From positions 186,001 through 250,000 of the forward strand of contig JAGTXZ010000008.1 of NCBI GenBank assembly GCA_018398575.1: a stretch of 64,000 nt of DNA, written 5' to 3'. Below, piece by piece: positions 37,690 through 47,435 of the stretch. The translations under genes and the position numbers were made by a program. The stretch comes from Ampelomyces quisqualis (Eukaryota; Ascomycota; Dothideomycetes; Pleosporales; Phaeosphaeriaceae). How positions within the stretch are numbered: position 1 is the stretch's first letter; each line of letters opens with the position of its first letter. The notes under the pieces are model-generated. The model saw only the letters and a program-made list of their open reading frames with translations. It was not told the origin of the DNA and did not search any database.

Positions 37690-38742
37690 TCAGCAGCGAT
37701 TCACGGCGTTGCAGCGCATTCAGACTTACTGCGCCGGCCGCTGCGGGATCTGACCTTGTACGCCAGGTTGGACACTTGGTGAGAGCGACAATGGACACGG
37801 CAAGACGGTAGACGATGCCAGTGGTCGAGCGTGTGAACCTTGGAGGTTGAAAAGCGAAGGCAAAATCGGCAAATCCAGGGAGCTAATTGCTGGAGTTCGC
37901 GCGACAGACGGTGCACTGGCGCTGGCGCTGGCGCAACGGTCCCAGACAGGAAGTCACGATGGAGCGATGAGAGGTGAAGCTGGCGCGCCGCTACGTGCCT
38001 GCTGTTCACCTTCATCGCTGGTACCCTACCACTCCCCGGCCATGTCAACTCGTAAGCTCTCTCATATGAGCATCATCTGCCATTCGAGCTCCTGTTCCAA
38101 GCACTCAACCTACCGTCGAGCTGCGGGATCCTGCTTCTTTAAATGGTAGACAGCATGACTTCCTGCGTCTACTCAACATCACCACCACCACCAGCCCGGA
38201 CTCTTCGCACCACGCACAAGCTGCGCCAGATCAATCATCAACAGCCCAATAGTTACGTCTGAGGTGAAGGCTCGCTATGCCCTTCTCCCACACACCATGA
38301 TCATGGCGCGCTTGCACATCTCGTTCACAGGTGAAAGGCAAATTTTGCTCGCGCAGCCCTCCCACACTGCCGCAACCTATTGTCTGCCCATAGATCTGCT
38401 TGATCTGGTCTTCACCGGGCGGTGAAAAGCCCATAGTTCCTATTGTACTCCCAATTTGACAATACCAAAGTTCAGATATCGCAGCGCCGCAGCTCCTGAA
38501 CTTGAGTCGTGCTGCGTCTGGCTATTGTTCAGTGAGAATACAATGGCGACGGCTGCTCTGGAGGTGAGAAGAGCGTATAAGATCTTCTGAACCCACTTCG
38601 ATTTTGTCTCTTTTTCGCATATTTCGTTCAACTTCGCTACTCTCCAGTCTTGACGACGTTCTGTTCGACTTCAATTCTTGTATCTCTTGAATGACGCTGG
38701 CCGTCACTATCTTCATACTTCATCCTCTATTCTTTCCTCGAG
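37690..38742. other. Intergenic, may hold an undefined 5' exon of the minus-strand gene
   Basis: About 1 kb between divergent genes. On the minus strand the sequence to 37730 and upward is open and fits a GTAAGT donor, so part of this region may be 5' exon and leader. The right half shows nothing coding and should contain the promoter of the gene at 38743. Confidence 0.4.
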
Positions 38743-40282
38743 ATGTCTTCTCCTCCACTCCACTTCACGCAGCCTGCTGGCCAGCCTGCGTACGAGGACT
38801 TTGTCGACGAGTTTCCCTACGATGAATTTCTCAACACCGAGCCTGGCGACGACGTGTTCTTCAATACCGAGCCTGGCGACGACGAGTTCCTCAACATCGA
38901 GCCTGGCGACGAAGAATTCCTCAACATCGAGCCTGGCGACGACAGCGCCTTCCAGGATCCGACGTCCTTCGATGCAAGTGGGTTTCAATTCACTTCAGAC
39001 GACCTGCTCAACTTCGACGGCAACACGCTCTCTATCGACTACGATGACGCCAGACTCGAGCTCGACGGGAATGCCTTGGTCAATTGGAACTCCAGCGAAA
39101 CGCTCATTGAGGGCCAGCAGGAGCTCGAGCATACCACTGACCAGGAGGATACAGTCACTGATACTGACGACGAGACTCATCCTGTTACTGATCCTCCAAG
39201 CAACACAGTCGTCCAGAGCACGAGCAGATCCATCTCCCAGCAAGATGGATCCTCCAGGACACAGGTTCAGACACCAGCACCGAATCCCGATCTCGAGGCC
39301 CTCCGCGAACACGTTCCCATCCTCATCAACTCTCCTATCCTCACCCAAGACCAGAAGACCGCCATCCTATCAAGCCTGCCCGAGGCCGTTCTCAACGACC
39401 TGTATTCACACGTCACGATTCCAGGCTTCGCATTCGTGTCATCACCCAGTGGCATGACTGAAAGCTCATACCGCCCGTTGATCAAGCACGATGAGGTATC
39501 CTTCGGCCCACCAGGATCCACGCCATTGTATCCCGTGTATACCGCAAGGTTCAGGACAACGGAACAGGCACGTCGATACCGGAAGCGCAGTCGTGTTGGT
39601 CCAAAAGACCAGGCTCCGGATCTTCACCGCGTGAGAAAATATGGTCGTACGTTGCTCTCTGATCACACCTGAGACACTTGAGACTGATGCTAACTCAACA
39701 CCAGGTCATTACTGGGTCCAAGAACTCTACAACGCCATGATCGACATCTCCCAAATCAGCGACGGCGCTTCCTCCATCCACCGCACGCGCTTCACCACTC
39801 CCAACCCCGAGAAGCAGTTCGACCCCCTCGACCTCGAAGCCACCGCCCACCATATTTTCGACATGGCTCTCTCGGTGCATGAGCGCGGCTGGACCCGTCC
39901 AAAGATTTACCACAAGAAAGCCGTGCGCGGCAAGCTCGTCGACGTCAGCGAGAAGAGCATCGAAACACGCCTCTCCCAAATCTGCGGCTGTCTGCGGCAA
40001 AAGAAGGCTGTGGTCGACGACGCAGTTCGCGGCGGTGTGACGCTCGCGCTGTTGTGCGACAATCCTGAGGCCAGGTCTTTCACCAAGAATTCGAACAACA
40101 CGGGCAACAAGAAGCGTGGTGAGCGGCTCAAGCTGGTCAAGAAGATCCAGGCGAGGAAGAACAAGAAGAACGCCAAGGGCCAGAATAAGGAGCAGAATGA
40201 ACAGGAGCTGGAGCAGTTGGAGCAGGAGCTTGCGCAGATGGGTAGTGACGACGATGATGAGATTGCGGATGAGAGCGAGTGA
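38743..40282 (+). CDS. Unrecognised acidic protein with 10-residue tandem repeats
   Basis: Exons 38743-39646 and 39705-40282 flank a 58-bp phase-1 intron (GTACGT...GCTAACT...CAG) and encode 493 residues. Residues 28-67 are four tandem copies of EFLNTEPGDD or close variants. The first ~180 residues are Asp/Glu/Ser/Thr-rich. The second half looks folded and conserved (HYWVQELYNAMIDISQISDG, WTRPKIYHKKAVRGKLVD, SQICGCLRQKKAVVDDAVRGG, LALLCDNPEARSF). The protein ends with a Lys-rich coiled segment (KLVKKIQARKNKKNAKGQN) and an acidic tail. The basic segment could be a nuclear signal, and an acidic activation-like N-terminus would fit a transcriptional role, but this is speculation. I cannot name the family. 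Confidence 0.75.
38824..38943 (+). repeat. Four in-frame 30-bp coding repeats
   Basis: Four head-to-tail 30-bp units encode EFLNTEPGDD, VFFNTEPGDD, EFLNIEPGDE and EFLNIEPGDD. The DNA copies are nearly identical, indicating recent expansion. In-frame minisatellites like this often vary in copy number between strains. Confidence 0.85.
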
Positions 40283-40496
40283 GTTTGTGGTTGTGTTGGT
40301 CACATCCATGGAGTTTTGGTATTACTTTTGGTCATCGGATCTTGTTTGAAATCTGCGAGAAGTGTCGTTTGTGTTCCCTGGATGGAACACTTTGTCGACG
40401 CACATTTCGCGTTTCGTCCTTTTGTGGAGACCGCGACGTATCCTTATGATGGGTTGGTTTCTTCTTGGTTTCAAAGAGTCCCAGGCCATGTGTCGC

Positions 40497-41230
40497 TCAG
40501 TAGAATCGTACTCCATCAACACTTTCAACCGCAATCTTCGCCGTGCCATCTCCGGGCTCAGTATCCCCACTCTCCATCGCCCGTCCTTCAGCAGCATCTT
40601 CTTCCTTGGCAGCATCAGTAGTAGCAGCCTCCCTAACCGCCTTCCGCCTCTTCCTACTCTGATACAAAACCTCTTCGTCCTCCAACTCCTTCAGCACTAC
40701 AACACCAAACACGTCAGCCGAAACCCATCCCCTGCCCCTCAAACACAGCACTACAAGGTCATGAAAGATGCAAGAAAAAACTTACCATCAGCCCACTCCG
40801 CCTCCCTCCCCCTCTCCCCCGTCCCCAACACCCCTTCAACATCAACCTCCTCCCCCCCCTGCACCCGCTCAATCACCCCGCGCAACAACCCCATCTGCGC
40901 CTCCGCCCTGCGCAACGCCCGCGCCTGCTCTTGCTTCAGCCACAGAATGTGAATCGCTTGGCTCCCGACCAACAGGCCCAAAACTATGTATGGCGTCGCG
41001 GGGTTCCATTCCGAGGGGCGCGGCGATGGGGCGGCGCGGGACTTCAATGGGCGCGGGACCATGGCGGACCAGAATGAGGGGTGGAGGACGCGGGGGAGCG
41101 AGAGCGAGCGGGCGGGTGGGTGGGGTGGGAGGGTGTAGGGGTGGGTTTGGGGGCGGGAAGGGGGGAGCAGGGCGAGGCGATATGAGGGGGGGATGCGGAG
41201 GAGGGAGTGGAGGGGGTGTGGTGTTGCCAT
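40497..41230 (-). CDS. Small mitochondrial single-pass membrane protein (DUF5321-like)
   Basis: Exons 41230-40786 and 40696-40497 (89-bp phase-1 intron, GTAAGT to TAG) encode 214 residues. The first ~70 residues are Pro/Arg/Leu/Ser-rich with few acids, as in a matrix-targeting presequence. WNPATPYIVLGLLVGSQAIH (about residues 74-93) is a membrane helix, followed by a coiled region (LKQEQARALRRAEAQMGLLR) and a charged C-terminus (ELEDEEVLYQSRKRRKAV). The pattern of presequence, one helix, coiled coil and dibasic tail resembles a conserved fungal mitochondrial family that I associate with DUF5321. That name is from memory and should be checked. The + strand opposite it has long C-rich false frames. 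Confidence 0.7.
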
Positions 41231-41456
41231 GGTTGGGGTTGGTGGTCTTGAGGTGAATTGATGGGGCGTCGAAGGACAGGACTTCGATTGCGTGGAGCTG
41301 GGAAACTTTTGGGTGGGGCGTTGGCGCGGATGGGGTTAGTGTCATGGGACCCTGGGTTACCATGTTGGAGAAGCCGAGGTTGGATTGTCGTGATGGCGGG
41401 ATACAAAGCTTACGGTTCCCTTTGCTAGTTTCTAATTGTTCCTGTCTACCTTCTCC

Positions 41457-42351
41457 ATGGGTAGTCAAGCGCACAAGTACGCGAGAATCATGTCCGAGAG
41501 CGCGGATCTGTCGCCAGTCGACAAGGTTCAGAAATGGGTATGCTTCAAGTCACCTCGAATTACACGCATCATCTAAACGAGAACCAGTTCGAAGTCGCGG
41601 GCGAAGAGGGCTATGAGGTTTGAATTCTCACGACCAGAATCAAGTGGTGGAAGTATTCAAGTGTCAATAGGGCCACGAGGCAAAGCTCCCCAAAATCCTC
41701 AAGCTCGAATCAGTCACATGTCAACCAACCAAGTGCGCCCGACCTCTCTGCATCGTTCTACGAGACACTCACTGACGTGATGTTTGCATGCAAGCAGGAA
41801 CGATCCGCATAATTCTCGCACGGTGTTTAGCTTCATTGTCCCGAAAGAGCTGTGCAGTACGTTCAACGCGCGATGCGAAAGAGCGTGGGCTTAGGTGGTA
41901 CGCTGACGGCTTTACTAGACATGACTGGAAGCCTACATGGAGGAGCGGTGGCGCTGATTTTTGACATATGCACGTCGACGGCTATCATAGCATGTAGTCG
42001 CGATGGGTTCTGGGATACGGGACATGTTTCTCGGAACCGGTGAGTTTGGCCTAGAATCTTATCAGGCGTGAAGTTGCGCTAATGGTTCGTTCGTGTAGTA
42101 AGCGTCCATACTTGTAGAGCTCAGCGAGCGGGTTTCTATGGAAGTATGCTAATGTTTCTTTCTGAACAGTCAATTGCACATATCTCCGTCCTGCGCAGGA
42201 GGGCACGAGGGTGTTTGTCGAAAGCTGGGTGGTGCATCTGGGCAAGCGGATGGGACACACGCAAGGAGTGATGAAGTTGGAGTCGCTTGATGGGAAGGCG
42301 GCGTATACTTGCGAACATGGCAAAGCTTCGGTCGGGTCCTCGAGTCTGTAG
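41457..42351 (+). CDS. Hotdog-fold (4HBT/PaaI-type) acyl-CoA thioesterase, six exons with a stwintron
   Basis: Probable acyl-CoA thioesterase of the PaaI/Acot13-like group, hydrolysing acyl-CoA. Exons 41457-41537, 41588-41617, 41671-41732, 41798-41856, 41919-42038 and 42170-42351 encode 177 residues. Key family sequence appears across the joins: [54 protein letters not shown] (the HGG catalytic turn), [33 protein letters not shown] and a final CEHGKAS. The last intron region (42039-42169) only restores the frame if treated as two nested introns (see the stwintron entry). Intron 2 has a weak GTTTGA donor. No targeting peptide is evident. I infer the substrate range only from the family. Confidence 0.85.
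42039..42169 (+). other. Probable [D1,2] stwintron in the thioesterase gene
   Basis: Exon 5 ends ...CGGAACC at 42038. The next G (42039) is the first base of an external intron. An internal intron of 59 bp (42040-42098, GTGAGT...GCTAAT...GTAG) interrupts it, and the external intron resumes TAAGCG at 42099 and ends CAG at 42169, with a second GCTAAT branch. Excising the internal intron creates a canonical GTAAGC donor. Removing the resulting 72-nt external intron joins AAC C to TC AAT, giving the conserved SRNLNCTYLRP. Removing 42040-42169 in one step shifts the frame. Confidence 0.8.
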
Positions 42352-42551
42352 CATATCGAAACGAAGTCTTGACATGGCTCCAAGTCGTTGATGCGATGTC
42401 AACGGGATGTTGGCAAGGATGCGTGAGACGGCCTCTCCTCTCCTGGGCTGGGCGCATGTCGTAACGCGACCACGCCAAGACATATCTCATGCCATGCCAC
42501 TTGCACCCACCCACCACCGCCAACTATCGCTTGCTGTAGTCCATCTCGCCA

Positions 42552-44472
42552 ATGGATCTGGGAGACGAAGGGAGCTCTCCGTGGGGAGGTAATAATTGCA
42601 TGCGACTGCACTTATAGCTATTGCTGTCGCTAACCAGCCGCCAGATGTGCCCTCGCAGTCGAGCCCGGCTCAGAAGGCTGCCACATTGGCACCAGCGGAA
42701 GCCCAGGAGACCAACAACACGGTCTCGGATAGTCCGCCAGCCGCCTCCGCACCCTCCGCCTCGGCCGCCCCGCGCTCTCCCGCCAGCCGTGGCCCGCGAC
42801 GGCGACCGTACGGCACGCAGGCCACCAAGCTCGAGGCCGTCGACGACCCTCTGGGGCCTCTCGGAGCCGCCACGCCGCCCATAGCCGCCGACACCGCGCC
42901 GCCTGCGCCGCCTCAGAAAGAGACGGCGGCAGCGCGCAGCTCTCGTCTCGCGCCCGATGCCCCGGCCTCGGCCTTGCGCGGGCTCATGGACTCGGTGAAC
43001 CTCGACGACGATAAAGCCGAGCAGGCGCAGTTGCAGGGCCCCCGAGCACCGCCGCCGGTGCAAGCGCCTTCCAACAATGCCCCGCAGCGCCAGACACAGC
43101 CCAGCGTCAGCGTCGAGCAAGCTGCGAAACCCTCCTTCAGCATCTACGTCGGCGACCCGCACAAGGTCGGCGACCTGACGAGCTCGCACACGGAATACTC
43201 GGTCACGACCAAGACGACGTCCAAAGGCTACCGCAACGCCGAGTTCACCGTCTCGCGCCGCTACCGCGACTTCCTGTGGCTCTACAACCAGCTCCACAAC
43301 AACAATCCCGGCGTCATCATCCCTCCACCCCCAGAGAAGCAGGCCGTCGGTCGCTTCGACGCCGATTTTGTCGAGTCGAGGCGGGCTGCTCTGGAACGCA
43401 TGCTCAACAAGTCGGCTGCACATCCCATTCTGCAGCACGACAGTGACTTGAAGCTTTTCCTTGAAAGCGAAGCCTTCAACGTCGACATCAAGAACAAAGA
43501 GCGCAAGGACCCCGGCCTGGGCGAGAGCAAAGGCATGTTTGGATCCATGCTCGGTGGAAGCAGCGGCAAATTCGTCGAACACGACGATGTACGTCTGGTC
43601 CTACTTCCGAGAATGCTATCGCTAACCCGATCTAGTGGTTCCACGATCGTAAGATCTATCTAGACGCACTCGAGACACAGCTCAAGGCTCTTCTAAAAAC
43701 GACCGACACCGTTGTAGGCCAACGGAAAGGACTGGCCGAGGCTTGTGGTGACTTCTCTGCGTCGTTGCACTCGCTTTCCGCTGTTGAGCTGTCGCCTTCG
43801 CTCTCTAGCCCACTCGACAGCCTGTCCGATATTCAGATCCGCATCCGAGAACTCTATGAACGTCAAGCTCAACAAGATGTTCTCACTATGGGCATTGTCA
43901 TCGATGAATACATCCGTTTGATTGGTTCTGTCAAGACCGCATTCCTACAGCGACAAAAATCCTACCACGCATGGCACACTGCTGAGCAAGAGCTGCAAAA
44001 GCGCAAGGCTACTCAAGATAAGCTTCTCAGGCAAGGTAGATCGCAACAGGATCGACTCAATCAGCTGAGCGCCGACGTGTCCGATGCTGAGCGAAGAGTG
44101 CACCAAGCAAGACTACTTTTCGATGACATGGGTCGACTCATGCGCAACGAGCTCGAGCGCTTTGAAAGAGAGAAGGTTGAAGACTTCAAGTCTGGTGTCG
44201 AAACATACCTTGAAAGCGCGGTCGAGGCACAGAAAGAGGTACGGACCATGTTCGGATTTATTGTGAGTCTGCTAACAAACTACCAGTTGATTGAAATATG
44301 GGAGACTTTCTTGATGCAATTGGACACAGAGGAAGGCGAGACATTTATTCCCCCAGCAGGACTTGTTGTGTCGCCAACAGCAGATCAAGCCGCGCCTACT
44401 GATGAGCAAAACGACTCTCGGGCACCCGACTCAGGAAGCAGAGCCGAAGCCGAGTCGGACAATGATGCTTGA
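42552..44472 (+). CDS. VPS5: Sorting nexin Vps5 (retromer)
   Basis: Membrane-bending PX-BAR subunit of retromer, needed for endosome-to-Golgi retrieval. Exons 42552-42588, 42645-43588, 43636-44238 and 44287-44472 encode 589 residues. The 37-nt first exon gives MDLGDEGSSPWG and joins to DVPSQSSPA. A disordered Ala/Pro-rich stretch precedes the PX domain (about residues 175-291, with FTVSRRYRDFLWLYNQL, PPPPEKQAVGRF and FVESRRAALERML). WFHDRKIYLDALETQLKALL starts the BAR domain, which ends VEAQKELIEIWETFLMQLD. The last intron (48 bp, GTACGG...GCTAAC...CAG) is a multiple of three with no stop codon. The homologous join QKE-LIEIWE argues that it is spliced. Confidence 0.95.
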
Positions 44473-44960
44473 AGAAGCGTCTTGTATGGCGTAAAATATC
44501 ATGAAATACTTGATACACCGTGCCATATTGTTTTGCTGCTGTGCTCCGGCTTACCTAGTTCACACTGATACACGCAGAATCGGCAACAGCGGCGTCGTTG
44601 AAGCACTTTTCACACGGGATTCGTACAAGTCTCCGTACAGCTGGTGCCGAACAAAGGATGAAGCATTGGCTGCATTACGCTCTGTGGGATGTGCATAGTG
44701 TTTCCGTTATGCACCCGCAAGCAGCCATCTCATTGTTCACGGTCTATACCTGAATTCGCTTAAGCCAAGAACATTACTTGTGCTGCATAGCAGCTACATC
44801 CCGACAATACATCCACTTAGTATTGTTCTTTGCTTGGAAGCAACAGTATGTATTTATCCTGCAATATGTGTTGTGTACATAACTTTCTGGCGCATACATA
44901 TTTTCGTTTTTCTTTGGAAAGGACATTATCTACGCAGTTTCGAGACGACTAACAAGAAAC
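44473..44960 (+). other. Intergenic, no gene seen
   Basis: 488 bp between tandem genes. No supported coding exon; the right half is relatively AT-rich and presumably carries the next promoter. Confidence 0.4.
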
Positions 44961-46493
44961 ATGATGGAAAAAGACACAGATGCGGCAGCCCATGCGCATC
45001 GAGTTGCGAAAATCTCTCGCGCTGTTGGAACGTTCTACGATCAAAAGGTGCCCTTCAGGATTTATCATGGCTCGTCGAACTCCACTCGAGCAGCAGCTCG
45101 ACAAGAGGTCGTTGACATCTCTGGCCTGAACCATGTTATCGCCGTTGATGCATCCCGAAAGATCGCACTGGTTGAACCCGGGATTGCCATGGACAAGCTA
45201 ATCAAACATCTACTTGCATACAACCTCATGCCCGCCGTAGTACCCGAATTCCCTGGCATCACTGCAGGGGGTGCCTTCGCGGGTACTGCAGCCGAGAGCT
45301 CGTCTTTTCGCCACGGATACTTCGACAAGACTGTTTCTAACGTGGAAATGATATTGGGCAACGGAGACGTTGTTCGTGCATCGCCAACACAGAATTCAGA
45401 TCTTTACTACGGCAGTGCAGGAGCGTTAGGGACGTTGGGCATAACTACGCAGCTCGAAATCCAGCTGGTAGAATGTGGTTCATATGTCCAGGTCACCTAC
45501 ATACCTGTCACATCCCACGCCGAAGCCCTCGAGCACTTCGCCAAAGTCAAATCCGACGTAGACTTCATCGACGCAATCATTTTCTCTAGCCGCCACGGCG
45601 TCGTCGTCGAAGGCCGACTAACCGTCAGCCAAACCAAGAACCATCCCATCGTACGCTTCACCCGCGCCAAAGACCCATGGTTCTTCACCCACGTACACAG
45701 CAAAATCCGCTGCTCCCCTTCCTCCGACAGCGACAACGACTACCGCTGCCTAACCTGCCACTGGACCTCCCGCTCCCACGCCTACCGCCAAACTTCGACC
45801 GTCCTGACCGAACTCGTCCCCATAGCAGACTTCGTCTTCCGCTACGACCGCGGCGTCTTCTGGATGGCCGCGCACGGCTGGGCGCCCACGCTCTGGAACC
45901 GCATCACACGCTACATCTTCGACCCCATATGGCGCACGCGCTTCCAATACCGCGTCGTGCACCTCGTCGGCGGCACCCCACACATCATCCAAGACCTAGC
46001 CATCCCCGCCCCAAACGCACCCTCCTTTCTCGACTCTCTGCACCGCAAATTCAAAATCTACCCCTTGTGGCTGTGCCCCATCAAACATTACCCTGATACC
46101 CCCATGCACTGTGCGTCTACGGCGCCTAGCCCTGCCCCCGAGTTCCACGTCAATGTAGGCGTGTGGGGCAGCCCGGCGTACGGCACGCAGTTCCTTACGT
46201 CGTCGACGGTCGATGCGTTTGTCGCGAATAATCGCTGCATTGAGCGCATGGTGGCGGAAGTCGGTGGGCTCAAGTGGTTGTATGCGAGTAATTACTACAC
46301 GGAAGAGGAGTTTTGGAACGTCTATGATAGGGCGGCGTATGAGGTGTTGAGGGAGAAGTGGATGGCTGATAGGTTGCCGGATCTGTGGGCCAAGGTGAGG
46401 AGGAGTAGGCAGGATTTGAGGGGTGTGACGGTTGGGGGAATTTTGAAGGCGACGGTTTATGCGGCGTTGGGGGTGGATCGGTTGATTCAATAG
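44961..46493 (+). CDS. FAD-linked oxidoreductase, delta(24)-sterol reductase (DHCR24/DIMINUTO)-like
   Basis: Intron-free, 510 residues. The N-terminal half is an FAD-binding type 4 (PCMH) domain. It has HGSSNSTRA, HVIAVDASRKIALVEPG, MPAVVPEFPGITAGGAFAGT and AESSSFRHGYFDKTVSNVEM, which closely follow the DHCR24/DWARF1 pattern. The C-terminal half has WFFTHVHSKI, DFVFRYDRGVFWMA and YPLWLCPIKHY, as in that family. In animals and plants these enzymes reduce the sterol side-chain delta-24 bond. Fungi make ergosterol differently, so the substrate here is uncertain. From about 45500 on, codon use switches to a strongly C-ending style, unlike the first third, which may reflect compositional drift. 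Two adjacent Met codons start the frame. Confidence 0.88.
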   Translation: MMEKDTDAAAHAHRVAKISRAVGTFYDQKVPFRIYHGSSNSTRAAARQEVVDISGLNHVIAVDASRKIALVEPGIAMDKLIKHLLAYNLMPAVVPEFPGITAGGAFAGTAAESSSFRHGYFDKTVSNVEMILGNGDVVRASPTQNSDLYYGSAGALGTLGITTQLEIQLVECGSYVQVTYIPVTSHAEALEHFAKVKSDVDFIDAIIFSSRHGVVVEGRLTVSQTKNHPIVRFTRAKDPWFFTHVHSKIRCSPSSDSDNDYRCLTCHWTSRSHAYRQTSTVLTELVPIADFVFRYDRGVFWMAAHGWAPTLWNRITRYIFDPIWRTRFQYRVVHLVGGTPHIIQDLAIPAPNAPSFLDSLHRKFKIYPLWLCPIKHYPDTPMHCASTAPSPAPEFHVNVGVWGSPAYGTQFLTSSTVDAFVANNRCIERMVAEVGGLKWLYASNYYTEEEFWNVYDRAAYEVLREKWMADRLPDLWAKVRRSRQDLRGVTVGGILKATVYAALGVDRLIQ

Positions 46494-47435
46494 AGTTCAT
46501 GATGTTTTTGCTATGGTGGTGATACACTGCTAGTTTTCTTTTTATTACAGAACCTTTGATTCGAATAGATGTGGTCGTTAGGTCTGCCGATATCTGGTCA
46601 TAGTCATTCAAGTGTCGTAACACACCTGATAGCGTGACCTGCTATGCCTCGAAGTGGAGCGCAATTACGGAGGTTCTTCGATAAGGTAGTCGGGAGCTAT
46701 CCAAGGATTTGTTCAAGACACATGGAACGCCTGTGGAAGTGTGAGCATCGTCAAGCTGCTGCTTATGTGATGTTTTCGCCACATTGAATCCAATGAGCGA
46801 AATTTTGCCAGTGTTGGTCTAGAGGTGTCAAGCCGGATGTGTCATATAGATGTGAGAATTGATTCAATAGTACCAGTTCCAAAGAGTGTCTCACAGCATC
46901 AGCACATTGTTGTTTGAGCACGTGTGCTAGTCCAACAAATACAATGTCGTCCAAAGCAGTCTTGATCGTCTTCAACTGACACAACGAGTCATTGTTTGAA
47001 AGCGGGACTACTAGATGGAATCATTGTAGCACCGGCACCCCGGTAAAATGAACTTTGGCGTCATCACGCGGGGTATGAGCTGGGCTGCCTAACTAATATC
47101 TCAAAGCGTTCTCGAAAGGCACGACTAGAATAATAACATCAAACGGGATGTAGATTCAGCTTCCTTCATTTTCTCAATGTCTCGAGCTTCCCTATCCTCT
47201 AGAAGTTCAAAGAAGCACCCCGCACTTGACTCTGATCTTCCATGCGTGACATTCAACATGCAGTATGGTTTAAGCATGCCGCAATGTCGGCTTAAGATCT
47301 CCCGCGTACGGCTAAATAGTTCCCATACATTATCCGATTTCATGGACCTACCACCTATAACAACAATGCTCGAGAAGCATACATGTAAACCACACCTGAA
47401 TCGACACACGATCCTCTAGTTGTAGTTCTGTCAAC
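46494..47435. other. Intergenic with possible minus-strand coding relic
   Basis: 942 bp upstream of the GH43 gene. Apart from the two protein-like minus-strand frames described separately, nothing recognisable was seen. Confidence 0.4.
46763..47409 (-). pseudogene. Possible degenerate gene fragment
   Basis: Two neighbouring minus-strand open blocks (47409-47125 and 46984-46763) have protein-like composition. The first ends NVTHGRSESSAGCFFELLEDREARDIEK. The second contains QCADAVRHSLELVLLNQFSH followed by LYDTSGLTPLDQHWQNF, where DTSGLTPLD resembles an ankyrin-type start. I found no clean splice join and no start region. This could be a decayed gene, a real gene with unrecognised introns, or chance. 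Confidence 0.25.

Noticed and set aside
37268..37811. Several 130-175-codon frames around 37.5 kb on both strands
   Set aside because: Overlap the coding block of the minus-strand unrecognised gene; one may only contribute its upstream exon.
40768..41256. Gly/Arg- and Pro-rich frames on the + strand near 41 kb
   Set aside because: Complement of the Pro/Arg-rich presequence of the minus-strand mitochondrial protein; pure composition effect.
42524..43582. 352-codon minus-strand frame opposite VPS5
   Set aside because: Antisense shadow of the GC-rich PX-BAR coding sequence, which has clear homology.
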